This document shows, piece by piece, positions 8,009 through 16,552 of a stretch of 53,651 nucleotides of DNA. A model generated the notes under the pieces. It saw only the letters and a program-made list of their open reading frames with translations, had not been told where the DNA came from and did not search any database. The DNA lies in the NCBI GenBank assembly GCA_021797055.1, contig JAKAAI010000004.1, positions 1-53,651 of the forward strand, given 5' to 3'. Position 1 is the stretch's first letter; each line of letters begins with the position of its first letter. The DNA is from Thermoplasmata archaeon. GTDB lineage: Archaea > Thermoplasmatota > Thermoplasmata > Thermoplasmatales > Thermoplasmataceae. Both the position numbers and the translations under genes were made by a program.

Positions 8009-9901
8009 CTAATCCTTTTCTGGAAAAGATTCGAAGAACCTCCTTGCATCTGCAGCGGGATCGTCGGATAGCAGCATGTCCGGGATCTCATGCCTGAAAT
8101 AGGCAGACCTCTTATCCAGTATTATTGCAACACCTATATCTGACTCACTCCTGATCAGCCTTCCTATTTCCTGTCTTATCTTCATGGATGTTGGGTACTT
8201 AACGGAGTAGTCCCATCCCTTTCCAGTCAGTCTTTCATAATAATCATAGAGTGCCTTGTTTTTTGCATCCGGTCTGGGATAAGGTATTCCAGCGATTATA
8301 ACCATTTCAAGCTGGTTACCTGGAAAATTCAGACCCTCGGATATTCTGCCACCTGAGACAGCCATCAGTACATTCGATCCTTTCCTGAATTTCTTCAACA
8401 GTGCAAAGAGGTCACCCTGTGGCATAGATCTTTCCTCCTGAAGGGTTGCAAATGAGAATGGAATGTCCGATACTTTTTTCATTGCGGAATATGATGGGAA
8501 AAATATGATTGTGCCCCTGTTCGTGGATGAAATGATGTTTTCAATGATATCATGCATCTTAACTACCTCTTCATCATTGAAAGAGTCAAATTTTGTGGTA
8601 ACACCTGTATAGTATAGTATCTTTTTCCTGTTCGATGGAAATACCTCCCTTATCCTTTTTGAGGGCATCCCCCTGAATCCCGTAATGTTTAGATACGCCT
8701 CCATTGGTGACAGAGTACCTGACATGTGGAGTGTCTTTGATCTTTTCAGCACTGACAAGAGGACAGATGGATCCAGGCAGAAGGCAGAAATAGAACCTTC
8801 ATTTGATTTTGATAGAATTGCAACATAACTTTCTTCTGTGATATTCTCAAGTTTCATCATTGCAATTGCTATATTCATCACACTGGACCTTGGAACCTTC
8901 CCTTCCTTTTCCCTCTTTTCTGCAATTGATTCTCCGAAAAGTTCCATGTAACCAACAAGGTTTGAGAACGTTTCAGACGAAATCCGGTTCTGGATCATTA
9001 TGGTCTCGATTATGTCGTGAAAATTTATCCTGACCTCTTCACTTTCGCCTATTTTTTCGTCAATCATCGATATTATGGCAGATCTTATCATCTCAAGAAC
9101 ATCAGACGATTTGTATTTATCGAAAAGCAGGAAATCGCCCTGATCTTTAGCTTCATTTTCGGCATAATTGATCTGCTTTACCGATATCTCGAAGGATGCC
9201 ATGTCCCTTGCAAGATCTGGAAGGTTGTGCGCCTCATCAAGTATTATTACAAGATCTTCCCGGGTAAGGCCCCAGTGCTGCAGAAATCGCTCACCAATTA
9301 CCGGGTTCAGGAAACTTGCATATGGAGCGATGACGACATCTGCCTCAGGAAGTGCTTTTTTCAGCGACTCATATGGGCAGATTATGTTGTCCCTGCCATA
9401 TTCAAGGAATTCCTCAGCGAATGGCAGCTCGTTGAAAATATATGACTTTGTGGAGTCGGACCAGACATCGTAGTTATAGAACCTGCAGGCATCAGAATCT
9501 CCGTCGATAACCTTCTTTTTTCGAAGTCTGCAGAACCGTGAAAGTGATTCAGCGCTGAAATCCTGGTGTCCTTCGATCTCCCTGTATAGGAGACAAAGAT
9601 TAGATCTCCCCTGGAGAGGCATGGCATTTATTTTAAAGCTTGCCTTGAGCCTTCTAAGCTCCCTTATAACCTGTTCCTGCTGTGAATTTGTTCTCGTAAG
9701 ATATAGAATTCTTTTATTATTTTCTGCAGCATATCTGACCGCGGCGCTAAGTCCCATAACAGTCTTTCCAGATCCAGTAGGTGACTCTATTGCAGCACCA
9801 ATATCTGCTATGAATGATTTGATGATGAATGATATGATATCATTCTGGTATTCCCTGAGCTTGAAATCCTGTTCAGTATCCAACGGCAGTCTATTTTTCA
9901 T
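8009..9901 (-). CDS. xpd: XPD/Rad3 DNA helicase with Fe-S cluster
   Basis: A 630-aa superfamily 2 5'-to-3' DNA helicase of the XPD/Rad3 type, acting in DNA repair. Walker A (SPTGSGKT) is at about residues 40-47 and the DEAH box at about 222-225. Between them four cysteines (103, 124, 139 and 175) match the 4Fe-4S cluster of archaeal XPD. C-terminal motifs include SGTLSPMEAY, AVSGGRISEGLNFPG and QEIGRLIRS (motif VI). The length fits archaeal XPD, which lacks the extra regions of the eukaryotic TFIIH subunit. It is monocistronic here, separated from the chloride carrier by 44 bases. Confidence 0.95.
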   Translation of the reverse strand: MKNRLPLDTEQDFKLREYQNDIISFIIKSFIADIGAAIESPTGSGKTVMGLSAAVRYAAENNKRILYLTRTNSQQEQVIRELRRLKASFKINAMPLQGRSNLCLLYREIEGHQDFSAESLSRFCRLRKKKVIDGDSDACRFYNYDVWSDSTKSYIFNELPFAEEFLEYGRDNIICPYESLKKALPEADVVIAPYASFLNPVIGERFLQHWGLTREDLVIILDEAHNLPDLARDMASFEISVKQINYAENEAKDQGDFLLFDKYKSSDVLEMIRSAIISMIDEKIGESEEVRINFHDIIETIMIQNRISSETFSNLVGYMELFGESIAEKREKEGKVPRSSVMNIAIAMMKLENITEESYVAILSKSNEGSISAFCLDPSVLLSVLKRSKTLHMSGTLSPMEAYLNITGFRGMPSKRIREVFPSNRKKILYYTGVTTKFDSFNDEEVVKMHDIIENIISSTNRGTIIFFPSYSAMKKVSDIPFSFATLQEERSMPQGDLFALLKKFRKGSNVLMAVSGGRISEGLNFPGNQLEMVIIAGIPYPRPDAKNKALYDYYERLTGKGWDYSVKYPTSMKIRQEIGRLIRSESDIGVAIILDKRSAYFRHEIPDMLLSDDPAADARRFFESFPEKD

Positions 9902-10274
9902 ATCTAATTATATCTTTCCAAAATGCCGTTATGCATGAAGTACAGTGAAAATTAACTTAATCGGGTTTAAAAATTGATAAATAATTCTGAATTTTAATTC
10001 ACAGCAGAATTAAATTGTGATTGCGCCATTTATGCTCAACCAGCCAATGGAATAAATGGAGATATTGGGATTCGATGTGTCTGAAGTGAACCGCTTATTG
10101 AAGGATCAGATCTACAAACAGTGCAAATATTCTTGAATCAAACTGAAGTTTGAATTTAAGGTTAAACCTACTATATACCGTGCAAATTGTCTTTGTGTTT
10201 ATTCGTTTCTTAGCGCATTGCTTACTGCACTGTCCGGCAGAGCTTTTTGATAAATATGTGTATTTAAGTTTAAC
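9902..10274. other. AT-rich gene-free region with hairpins
   Basis: No credible gene was found. A perfect 8-bp inverted repeat, TTTAATTC / GAATTAAA with a 6-base loop, lies at 9993-10014. A 7-bp one, TCAAACT / AGTTTGA with a 2-base loop, lies at 10138-10153. The composition is more AT-rich than flanking genes, which fits accessory DNA beside a toxin-antitoxin module. Confidence 0.5.
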
Positions 10275-10299
10275 GTAAATGTTTATAATATGTAAATGT
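10275..10299 (+). promoter_or_regulatory. Tandem GTAAATGT repeats upstream of vapB
   Basis: Two identical copies of GTAAATGT at 10275-10282 and 10292-10299 are spaced 17 bases apart and flank a TATA-like TTTATAATAT. They end 11 bases before the vapB start. Position and symmetry suggest an operator for VapB/VapBC autoregulation. This is inference from placement only. Confidence 0.4.
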
Positions 10300-10310
10300 A
10301 TTGAGATTTA

Positions 10311-10547
10311 ATGGTTAAAACAGTAACCGTGAACCTCGATGACGCAATAGAAAAAAGGTTCGGGGAGAAAGCAAGATTAAAGTTTGGTCATAGAAAAGGA
10401 TCGTTAGCAATGGCATTGAACGAGGCCTTGGGAAGCTGGATAAAGGAGGGGAGTGTAGATCCGATCAGTGAAAGTCTCAGTCTTCTTAACAATGGAATAA
10501 AGATGAAAAAATGGAACTTCAAGCGGGAAGATCTTTATGAAAAATGA
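10311..10547 (+). CDS. vapB: VapB-type antitoxin
   Basis: A 78-aa protein. The N-terminus (VKTVTVNLDDAIEKRFGEKA) has the beta strand and helices of a ribbon-helix-helix-like DNA-binding domain. The C-terminal tail, ending KWNFKREDLYEK, resembles toxin-wrapping antitoxin tails. It immediately precedes a PIN-domain reading frame, the standard VapBC arrangement. A role in neutralising the PIN RNase and repressing its own promoter is expected from the family. The toxin frame is broken, so the pair may no longer be functional. Confidence 0.75.
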   Translation: MVKTVTVNLDDAIEKRFGEKARLKFGHRKGSLAMALNEALGSWIKEGSVDPISESLSLLNNGIKMKKWNFKREDLYEK

Positions 10548-10970
10548 GTCTTTCTTGACACAAACATTCTGATCTATGCTTATGACCTCAGCGAACCTCG
10601 AAAAAGGAAGTTGTGCAAACAAATCGTAAAAGATGTATTTTTGGGCAAGAATGCAGGAGTTGTATCAGGCCAAATTTTGGTAGAATTATATAACTCTCTA
10701 AGACGAAAACTTGCTGTCCCCGCAGGTTCTGCTAGTAGGATCGTGGAATCTTTCATTTTGTCTGATAACTGGCTGAAAATTAACTATAATGAGAACACTA
10801 TAAGAGCAGCTCTAAAGAGTTCAATTGCCTTCAAGTCCCTTTTTCTAGACACACTAATTGCTGAAACCATGAAAGAGCATGGTCTAAACAAGATCATCAC
10901 AGAGAATGAAAAAGATTTCATTAGAATGCTCGGTGTGAAGGTTGTGAATCCGATTGGTTTAAAATCTTAA
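10537..10970 (+). pseudogene. vapC: VapC-type PIN-domain toxin, frameshifted at its 5' end
   Basis: The frame from 10548 encodes a typical PIN-domain RNase toxin: VFLDTNILIYAYD (first acidic site), VVSGQILVELYNSL (Glu), LDTLIAETMKEHG (Asp) and IITENEKDF (last acidic site), ending at 10970. The frame opens directly after the vapB TGA with GTC and has no ATG, GTG or TTG before TTG 10611, which would remove the first catalytic Asp. ATG 10537 reads Met-Lys-Asn and would join the PIN frame if one base were inserted before GTC. I read this as a one-base deletion, either real or a sequencing error. Non-standard initiation at GTC or TGA readthrough from VapB, which is in the same frame, are less likely. 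Confidence 0.7.
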
Positions 10971-11063
10971 TATTTATTACTCTTCGCTGTTAATCACATT
11001 CAGTCATTGGACGCACAAGAGTGACCTTTTAAATACAGTACGTCATTATATGCATCATTTTGC

Positions 11064-11300
11064 ATGGGAACAACAGACCTGTCAGGGCATAATCAAGCTC
11101 AATCCCAGAGACAATATCTACATTGGTTTCGAGTACTAACTTCTTGGTATGTCCAATTCGGTCACAGTGTCATTCCTGTTGAGGTTGCAATATGTTGAAT
11201 TGGGCTCCAATTCTCGAACCTGCACTTTCTTGCAGCATTTCCTTTTTCATATGGCATCCTACATGCAATTATTTTTGTTTGTGTAGTCCTTCCAAAATAA
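11064..11300 (+). pseudogene. Possible decayed small membrane-protein ORF
   Basis: A frame from ATG 11064 to TAA 11300 has 79 codons and is interrupted once, by TGA at about codon 44. Both halves look membrane-like: HWFRVLTSWYVQFGHSVIPV before the stop and a Phe/Ile-rich segment after it. I do not recognise the family. A TATA-like TTTTAAATAC about 35 bases upstream is present. It may be a remnant, or chance. The remaining bases from 10971 to 11472 hold no other gene I can support. Confidence 0.25.
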
Positions 11301-11402
11301 ATCGATCACCGCCTCCTAAACAGTGATTTCGCAATAATGAAAGAGAAATGTTAATTTCACTGCTGTAGTCCTCTTATCGATTCCATCAAATTTTCCTGAT
11401 TG

Positions 11403-11414
11403 TAAAACGTTTTA
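11403..11414. promoter_or_regulatory. 12-bp perfect palindrome upstream of ACT-type regulator
   Basis: TAAAACGTTTTA is a perfect palindrome and overlaps a TATA-like TTTTATA, about 60 bases before the regulator start at 11473. It is a candidate autoregulatory operator. Confidence 0.35.
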
Positions 11415-11472
11415 TACCAGTAGATTGAAATACCTAAGCAGGTTAAATATTAATTACAAATAATCATTGAAG

Positions 11473-12084
11473 ATGCTGTTTCTCCTTGAGCAATACTTCA
11501 AAGACAGTCCCACAAGGAAGAAGATAGTCGAGGGTCTATTCAGCAGGGGAATATCGGTCAAGGGCGGGAAATTTTTTTGCGGTGGCATTGAGATTTCGCC
11601 TTCCCAGGTCGCTGTTGCGTTGGGTGTCAACAGGCGAACTGTTTACGAAACGCTGAAAATGGTTGAGGATAATGAGGCAGTATCTCAAATGATGCAAAAC
11701 ATTGAACCTGAAATTGATCTCAGTCAGGTATCACCTCTTCTTGGATCTCAGGTTATAACCGTTTACGTTTCTACCGGATATTTTCAGAAAGTGCTTTCTG
11801 AATTCTTCAAAATGTTCAGCAATTACATGTGCCACGCGGTTGAATTCGTATCCAGAAATCTTTCAAGATCCGAATCCTATATCCGTTTGATTGCACAGAA
11901 CCCAATTCCGAGAAAATACATTGAAGAATTTTCAGAAACACATGGGGTACAGAAAATAAAAGTCGTCGAATCAGAGAGAGATTCTGAAGCCATTCTCTGC
12001 CGGAAATGCAATATTTACGTATGCCCTAATAAATTAAAGAGCCCACTCACGTACGACGACATAACTGTGCCAGTGGTGAAATGA
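11473..12084 (+). CDS. HTH regulator of amino acid metabolism, ACT-like (COG2150 type)
   Basis: A 203-aa protein resembling the archaeal family annotated as predicted regulator of amino acid metabolism with an ACT domain. The N-terminal half has a helix-turn-helix: ISPSQVAVALGVNRRTVYETLKMVED, about residues 40-65. The second half, from about residue 90, has the beta-alpha pattern of a small-molecule-binding ACT-like fold. The extreme C-terminus carries two cysteine pairs (CRKC and a nearby CPN), which may bind metal. ATG 11473 is preferred over TTG 11467. The ligand is unknown. The next gene, formate-THF ligase, is convergent. Confidence 0.7.
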   Translation: MLFLLEQYFKDSPTRKKIVEGLFSRGISVKGGKFFCGGIEISPSQVAVALGVNRRTVYETLKMVEDNEAVSQMMQNIEPEIDLSQVSPLLGSQVITVYVSTGYFQKVLSEFFKMFSNYMCHAVEFVSRNLSRSESYIRLIAQNPIPRKYIEEFSETHGVQKIKVVESERDSEAILCRKCNIYVCPNKLKSPLTYDDITVPVVK

Positions 12085-12134
12085 TGCGACCGATTTATTT
12101 TCTGAAATGATTTTTCAATATTTGAGTGAAGTTC

Positions 12135-13766
12135 TTACTTTAGTCCGGATATTATACCATCCTCTGATATGTCTATCTCCTCCGATGCTGGGTGTTTCGG
12201 GAGACCGGGCATCAGCATAACATCACCCATAACAGGAACGATAAAACCTGCGCCGTTCGATATATTGATCCTGGAAACCTTGCAGATAAAATCTGAAGGC
12301 GAACCTAGAAGTGCAGGATCATCGCTCAGCGAATACTGTGTTTTAGCGATGCAAACGTGAAGGTTGTTCAGGCCAAGCTTCTTGATTTGCTTAAGATCCT
12401 TCTTTGCCTGTTCTGAATATGTGACACCTTTAGCACCGTATATCCGCTTCGCTATCTTCTCTATCTTCTCTTCAGGAGATTCTTCTGTGGAATATGTATA
12501 ATTAGGTTTGGTTTCTTCAGTTTTGATATTCTGGAGCACATAATTTGCGAGTTCAATTCCACCCCTGCCACCTTCCTGATAGAACCTCGTCAAGGAGTGC
12601 TTTATAGAATTTGACTTTAGCAGATTCCTGAGAATGTCAATCTCAGAGGGGTCGTCGTTGTCAAACATGTTAATGGAAACAATCGGTTCAAAGCCGTAGC
12701 TCCTGATAATCCCGACATGCCTTTTGAGATTCTCGAAACCATTTTCTATGACCGTGGAAACATTTCTGTTATTCCCAGGTTTTCCATTATATTTAATTGC
12801 CTTTAAAGTCGAGACGATAACAACCGCAGAAACCGCGATTCCTGCTTCTCTGGAAACTATGTCAAAAAATTTCTGAGCTCCGAGATCCGATCCAAACCCT
12901 GCCTCAGTTACCACGTAATCAAGATGTGATAAAGCAATCTTGTCTGCAATGATGCTAGAGGTCCCGTGTGCTATGTTTCCAAAAGGACCGGTGTGGATGA
13001 AGGCTGGCACACCCTCGGTTGTCATCACAAGATTCGGCTTGAGTGCTTCGACTAGAATTGCCGCCATTGCGCCGTTTGCCTTCAGATCTGAAGCAAAAAC
13101 AGGCTTACCTTCGTAACTGAACGCGACAATGATCCTTCCAAGCCTGTCTTTCAAGTCCTCATACGATTTTGAAAGGCCGAGTATTGCCATTATTTCTGAT
13201 GCGGGAACTATAACAAAATTGTCGGCGGCCATTGCACCAGTGTCTCTTCCCCCTGCGCCGACTATTATCTGCCTAAGCGATCGATCGTTCATGTCAACTG
13301 TCCTGGGAAAGATTATCCTTTTTGGATCTATCTGCAGCTCATTTCCATGGTAAATATGATTATTAATAAGCGCTGAAAGAAGATTGTGTGCGGCTGAAAT
13401 GGCAGGAAAATCTCCGGTAAAGAGAAGATTTATCCTGTCCGATGGCACTACACATGATTTTCCACCGCCAGTAGCACCACCTTTTATTCCAAAACATGGA
13501 CCAAGGGATGGTTCCCTTATTGCTATCCCGACCTTTTTACCTAAAAGCTTCAATGATTGGCCGAGACCGATGACTGTAGTGGTTTTCCCCTCACCTGATG
13601 GGGTCGGATTTGTTGCAGTGACCAGTATAAGCTTCCCTTTCTCTTTTGCAGTAGCAAGAAGAGCTGAAAGAGATATTTTAGCTATATCCCTGCCATAATT
13701 TTCAGTGTATTCAGATAGACCTAAATCACTTGCGATCTCATTGATTGATTTTATAGAAGCCTGCAT
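12135..13766 (-). CDS. fhs: Formate--tetrahydrofolate ligase
   Basis: A 543-aa ATP-dependent ligase that makes 10-formyl-THF from formate and THF. The ATP loop TNPTPSGEGKTTT is at about residues 52-64 and family signatures are intact: GIKGGATGGGKS, FIHTGPFGNIAHGTSS and TEAGFGSDLGAQKFFD. The length matches the family. It supplies formyl-THF for PurH, encoded at 23125, and connects with GcvT/GcvH, also in this window. Presence of this enzyme points to tetrahydrofolate rather than only methanopterin-based C1 chemistry. It appears monocistronic. Confidence 0.96.
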   Translation of the reverse strand: MQASIKSINEIASDLGLSEYTENYGRDIAKISLSALLATAKEKGKLILVTATNPTPSGEGKTTTVIGLGQSLKLLGKKVGIAIREPSLGPCFGIKGGATGGGKSCVVPSDRINLLFTGDFPAISAAHNLLSALINNHIYHGNELQIDPKRIIFPRTVDMNDRSLRQIIVGAGGRDTGAMAADNFVIVPASEIMAILGLSKSYEDLKDRLGRIIVAFSYEGKPVFASDLKANGAMAAILVEALKPNLVMTTEGVPAFIHTGPFGNIAHGTSSIIADKIALSHLDYVVTEAGFGSDLGAQKFFDIVSREAGIAVSAVVIVSTLKAIKYNGKPGNNRNVSTVIENGFENLKRHVGIIRSYGFEPIVSINMFDNDDPSEIDILRNLLKSNSIKHSLTRFYQEGGRGGIELANYVLQNIKTEETKPNYTYSTEESPEEKIEKIAKRIYGAKGVTYSEQAKKDLKQIKKLGLNNLHVCIAKTQYSLSDDPALLGSPSDFICKVSRINISNGAGFIVPVMGDVMLMPGLPKHPASEEIDISEDGIISGLK

Positions 13767-13928
13767 AATAAGGCTATGTTATAACGATATTATAATATTA
13801 AAGCTGATAAATGTGGCTTAACTGAGATAACGAAAACATCGATTTGGGAAATTAAGGCTAATGCTTACCTTCTTCATTGAAGGTTTTAGATAGATAATCT
13901 TTTTATAGAGAATTTTATACATATATCC

Positions 13929-14879
13929 GTGGAAGATTTCAGAAAATTCCTGCTAAAGGAATTGACTGCACAGCTGCGTGATCATGGTTTCGTGTTTACA
14001 GAACCTGATATGGATGGCATTGCCAGTTTCGATCTGGCTGCCAAAAGAGATGATGATAAATTCATTATCAAGATAGTTTACAACATAGACACAATCAGAG
14101 AAGAGAATGCAATTGAGATGAATTATATCTCAAAACTTATAGGCTGTATTGCTCTTGTTATTGGGAAGAGAGCGAGCAACGGAGATCTCGAAAATAATAT
14201 TGTGTATTACAGGCACGAGATTCCAATAATGACATATGATACATTTATAGATTACATAGATGGTTCGCGCCCGTATATCTACTCAGCCCATGGTGGCTAT
14301 TACGTCTCCATAAAGGGGGATTCCCTGAGGGGTCTTAGGGAAAAAAAGCGTTATTCTATAGGATATGTTTCAGGCGCTATAGGTGTTTCTAGGAGAAGCA
14401 TATCCCTTTACGAGAGCGGGACTGCAGCTACACTTGATGTATACATGAAACTTGAACGTCTCTTCTGTGAGGATATAAAGAAGACGATAGATCTTCTCTC
14501 CGGAATTAAAACAACACAGGCAAATCGTTTTCCGGAAGCTTTTCAAAACGATTTCTTCGAATCCATATTTAGTATGATGAGATCTCTTGGATTTGAGATG
14601 TTCCCATTCAGGAAAACCCCATTCGATGCAATGGCGAGCGACAATACGGCTGAACAGATAATGCTGGGCCTCGCGGAGCAGCTTGGTAGCTATAGAAAAG
14701 CAAAGGCTATTGCAAATCTGTCAAAACTGTTTGAGAGGGATTCTCTGGTAGTAAGCAAGGAGAAAACAGAAAGATCCACTATTCAGGGATGCCCTGTTGT
14801 GAACTATTCAGATATGGTCGAGGCAAATAGGAATGGATCCCTCGACATGCTTCTTAGAAAGAAGACAGACTCACGATGA
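13929..14879 (+). CDS. Archaeal HTH-type transcriptional regulator (COG1395 type)
   Basis: A 316-aa protein of an archaea-specific regulator family. The N-terminal domain (about residues 1-110) contains SFDLAAKRDDDKFIIKIVYN at about 33-52, a pattern like the core of a restriction-endonuclease-like fold. It is followed by a Cro/CI-type helix-turn-helix (LRGLREKKRYSIGYVSGAIG, continuing to SISLYE, about residues 130-160). The C-terminal part is less conserved. It starts at GTG 13929 and overlaps the next gene by ATGA at 14876-14879, so both are translated together. Target genes are unknown. Confidence 0.82.
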   Translation: MEDFRKFLLKELTAQLRDHGFVFTEPDMDGIASFDLAAKRDDDKFIIKIVYNIDTIREENAIEMNYISKLIGCIALVIGKRASNGDLENNIVYYRHEIPIMTYDTFIDYIDGSRPYIYSAHGGYYVSIKGDSLRGLREKKRYSIGYVSGAIGVSRRSISLYESGTAATLDVYMKLERLFCEDIKKTIDLLSGIKTTQANRFPEAFQNDFFESIFSMMRSLGFEMFPFRKTPFDAMASDNTAEQIMLGLAEQLGSYRKAKAIANLSKLFERDSLVVSKEKTERSTIQGCPVVNYSDMVEANRNGSLDMLLRKKTDSR

Positions 14880-15535
14880 AGAAAGAATTCAAGATGGAGA
14901 ATGGAACCTCGATACTGATGTTCGGGGGGGTCAAAGGTTTAATCAGGGATGGCGAAGATTTAAAGGAGGCGCTTCAGAGATTCAGGCCTGACATTGTATG
15001 CGTGTCAATCCCCGACGAGTCCATAGATTCTCTCGAAAAGTTCATGGAGGATCCTTATGAACTGTCATTATCGGATTATGAGATCATTTATGGAACAATT
15101 CTTTCTGAATACGGGGAGGTGATGGTTCCTCCTCCAATTTACATGGAGGCTGTAAAGTATGCAAGGCATTTTTCTGTCAGGCTGGTAGGGATTGATCTGG
15201 ATGAGGATTCGTATTCCCAGGTCTATATGGACAACATGAAATCCATGGACCTGATTGCGCATTCAGTGAGGAAAAGAAGAATCATGCATCATTCCTTTAA
15301 ATCAACAACACCAGAAGATTTTGTTGAGGAATGGACTAACATTGTGAACAAGGTAAAAGGTCTTTCAAGGATAGATAATGAACGTTTGAAATACATTGAG
15401 GAAAGGTCAATGGAGATAATTTCTTCAAACCCTGGAAAATCAATCGCCTTTGTCCTAGACTATGAATTTCATAAAGATTTCGTGAATTTTATTGAAAATA
15501 GTTTAAACCATTCAGGGCCTGAAGCCTTTGAATAA
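14876..15535 (+). CDS. Hypothetical protein with TraB-like features
   Basis: A 219-aa soluble protein, translationally coupled to the preceding regulator. The segment ALQRFRPDIVCVSIPDESID (about residues 32-51) and the later AVKYARHFSVRLVGIDLDED resemble the start and second strand of TraB/PrgY family proteins, but the middle is divergent and key family glutamates are not obvious. I therefore give only a tentative family. Its 3' end overlaps the convergent rlmE gene by 24 bases. A function connected with the regulator is likely from the overlap. Confidence 0.5.
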   Translation: MKKEFKMENGTSILMFGGVKGLIRDGEDLKEALQRFRPDIVCVSIPDESIDSLEKFMEDPYELSLSDYEIIYGTILSEYGEVMVPPPIYMEAVKYARHFSVRLVGIDLDEDSYSQVYMDNMKSMDLIAHSVRKRRIMHHSFKSTTPEDFVEEWTNIVNKVKGLSRIDNERLKYIEERSMEIISSNPGKSIAFVLDYEFHKDFVNFIENSLNHSGPEAFE

Positions 15536-16105
15536 AATGTATACCTCAGAACTGCTCTGCCTGGATGCTTTTGGCTTGATAATTCTGCTGGACTGAAAGT
15601 GTGTCTTCCATTTATCTATAAAAGACCTTGTTAGATCACCCTGAAATTGCTTCACCATAACTTTACCCTCGTTCTTAAGGAATTTTGTTGATAGTTTCAT
15701 CACCCTCTCGCATATTAGATAGGATGAGGAATGATCGACATCGGTGCTTCCTGATGTTTTGATCATTGCATCTGACAGGATAACGTCAAACTTCTTCTTC
15801 CCTTTATCCAAAAGAAAGCGTGAAATTTCAGTTTCAACCTCTGGATTCATAATATCTGATCGGATGAATGTAACATTTTCCACTGGATCCATTCTTGCTG
15901 TGTCTATAGAAAGAACCGGCGATTGCGTGATTGATATGATAACCGATGACCAACCTCCAGGAGAAGAGCCGATCTCAAGAACTATGTCTCCCCTGCGGAG
16001 AATTTGGTGCGTCTCCTGTATTTCTATCAGTTTAAAGGCTGCTCTGCTGCGCAGGTTTAGTTTTCTTGCCTTGTAATAATATTCATCCCTTCTTTCCGTG
16101 TTTAT
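15512..16105 (-). CDS. rlmE: 23S rRNA 2'-O-methyltransferase RlmE/FtsJ, AUA start
   Basis: A 197-aa SAM-dependent ribose methyltransferase, expected to modify the 23S rRNA A-loop uridine. The catalytic K-D-K-E tetrad is complete: Lys25 (RSRAAFKL), Asp112 (VILSDAM), Lys152 (MVKQFQGD) and Glu187 (SSEVYIL). The SAM loop is LEIGSSPGGW at 43-52. The frame has no ATG, GTG or TTG before ATG 15892, which lies after the SAM loop and would destroy the enzyme. The frame opens a few codons before ATA 16105, which overlaps the gcvH stop as ATAA. Starting there gives Met-Asn-Thr-Glu-Arg-Arg-Asp, matching where the family begins. It is probably translated by coupling to gcvH. Confidence 0.85.
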   Translation of the reverse strand: MNTERRDEYYYKARKLNLRSRAAFKLIEIQETHQILRRGDIVLEIGSSPGGWSSVIISITQSPVLSIDTARMDPVENVTFIRSDIMNPEVETEISRFLLDKGKKKFDVILSDAMIKTSGSTDVDHSSSYLICERVMKLSTKFLKNEGKVMVKQFQGDLTRSFIDKWKTHFQSSRIIKPKASRQSSSEVYILFKGFRP

Positions 16106-16476
16106 TCCCCTATATGCTTTCTGTAGTCATCAGGTGACAGGTAATTCGCTGTTTTACCTGTTACTTTCATCCTGACCATCCAGTTGGCATAACTATCGGT
16201 GTTCAGAACTTCAGGTTTATCCTGGACCGTTTTGTTAATTTCTATTATTTCACCTTCAACCGGCGAATAAACGTCCTCAGCGGATTTTACAGACTCGACC
16301 GTCAACAATACCTCACCCGCTTTTTTCTTATCTCCAATTTTTGGGAAATCCACGAATACAATATCTGTCAGCTGATGCTGTGCGTAATCCGTTATCCCTA
16401 TTTCGGCCAAATCGCCTTTAAGCCTTACCCACTCATGTGTTTTTGTATATTTCAGATCGTCTGGTACCTTAGACAT
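16102..16476 (-). CDS. gcvH: Glycine cleavage system H protein
   Basis: A 124-aa lipoyl carrier protein that shuttles the aminomethyl intermediate between GcvP, GcvT and Lpd. The lipoylation site is Lys64 in VESVKSAEDV, and the surrounding YSPVEGEIIEIN hairpin is typical. N-terminal KYTKTHEWV is the family start. GcvT is encoded at 27126; GcvP and a lipoate ligase are not in this window. Its stop codon overlaps the proposed AUA start of rlmE. Confidence 0.96.
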   Translation of the reverse strand: MSKVPDDLKYTKTHEWVRLKGDLAEIGITDYAQHQLTDIVFVDFPKIGDKKKAGEVLLTVESVKSAEDVYSPVEGEIIEINKTVQDKPEVLNTDSYANWMVRMKVTGKTANYLSPDDYRKHIGE

Positions 16477-16552
16477 AGAACAGGCAAGTGGATATTGTTA
16501 TATAAAAATACATATGGATTTGATACGGGTTTCCTGCATATGCTATATAGGT

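Noticed and set aside
10311..10970. VapB-VapC fusion by TGA readthrough
   Set aside because: The frames match, but a single-base deletion after the ATG 10537 start explains the arrangement more simply; no recoding signal was seen.
15512..15892. rlmE starting at ATG 15892
   Set aside because: Would remove the catalytic Lys25 and the SAM-binding loop, both clearly encoded in the same frame upstream.
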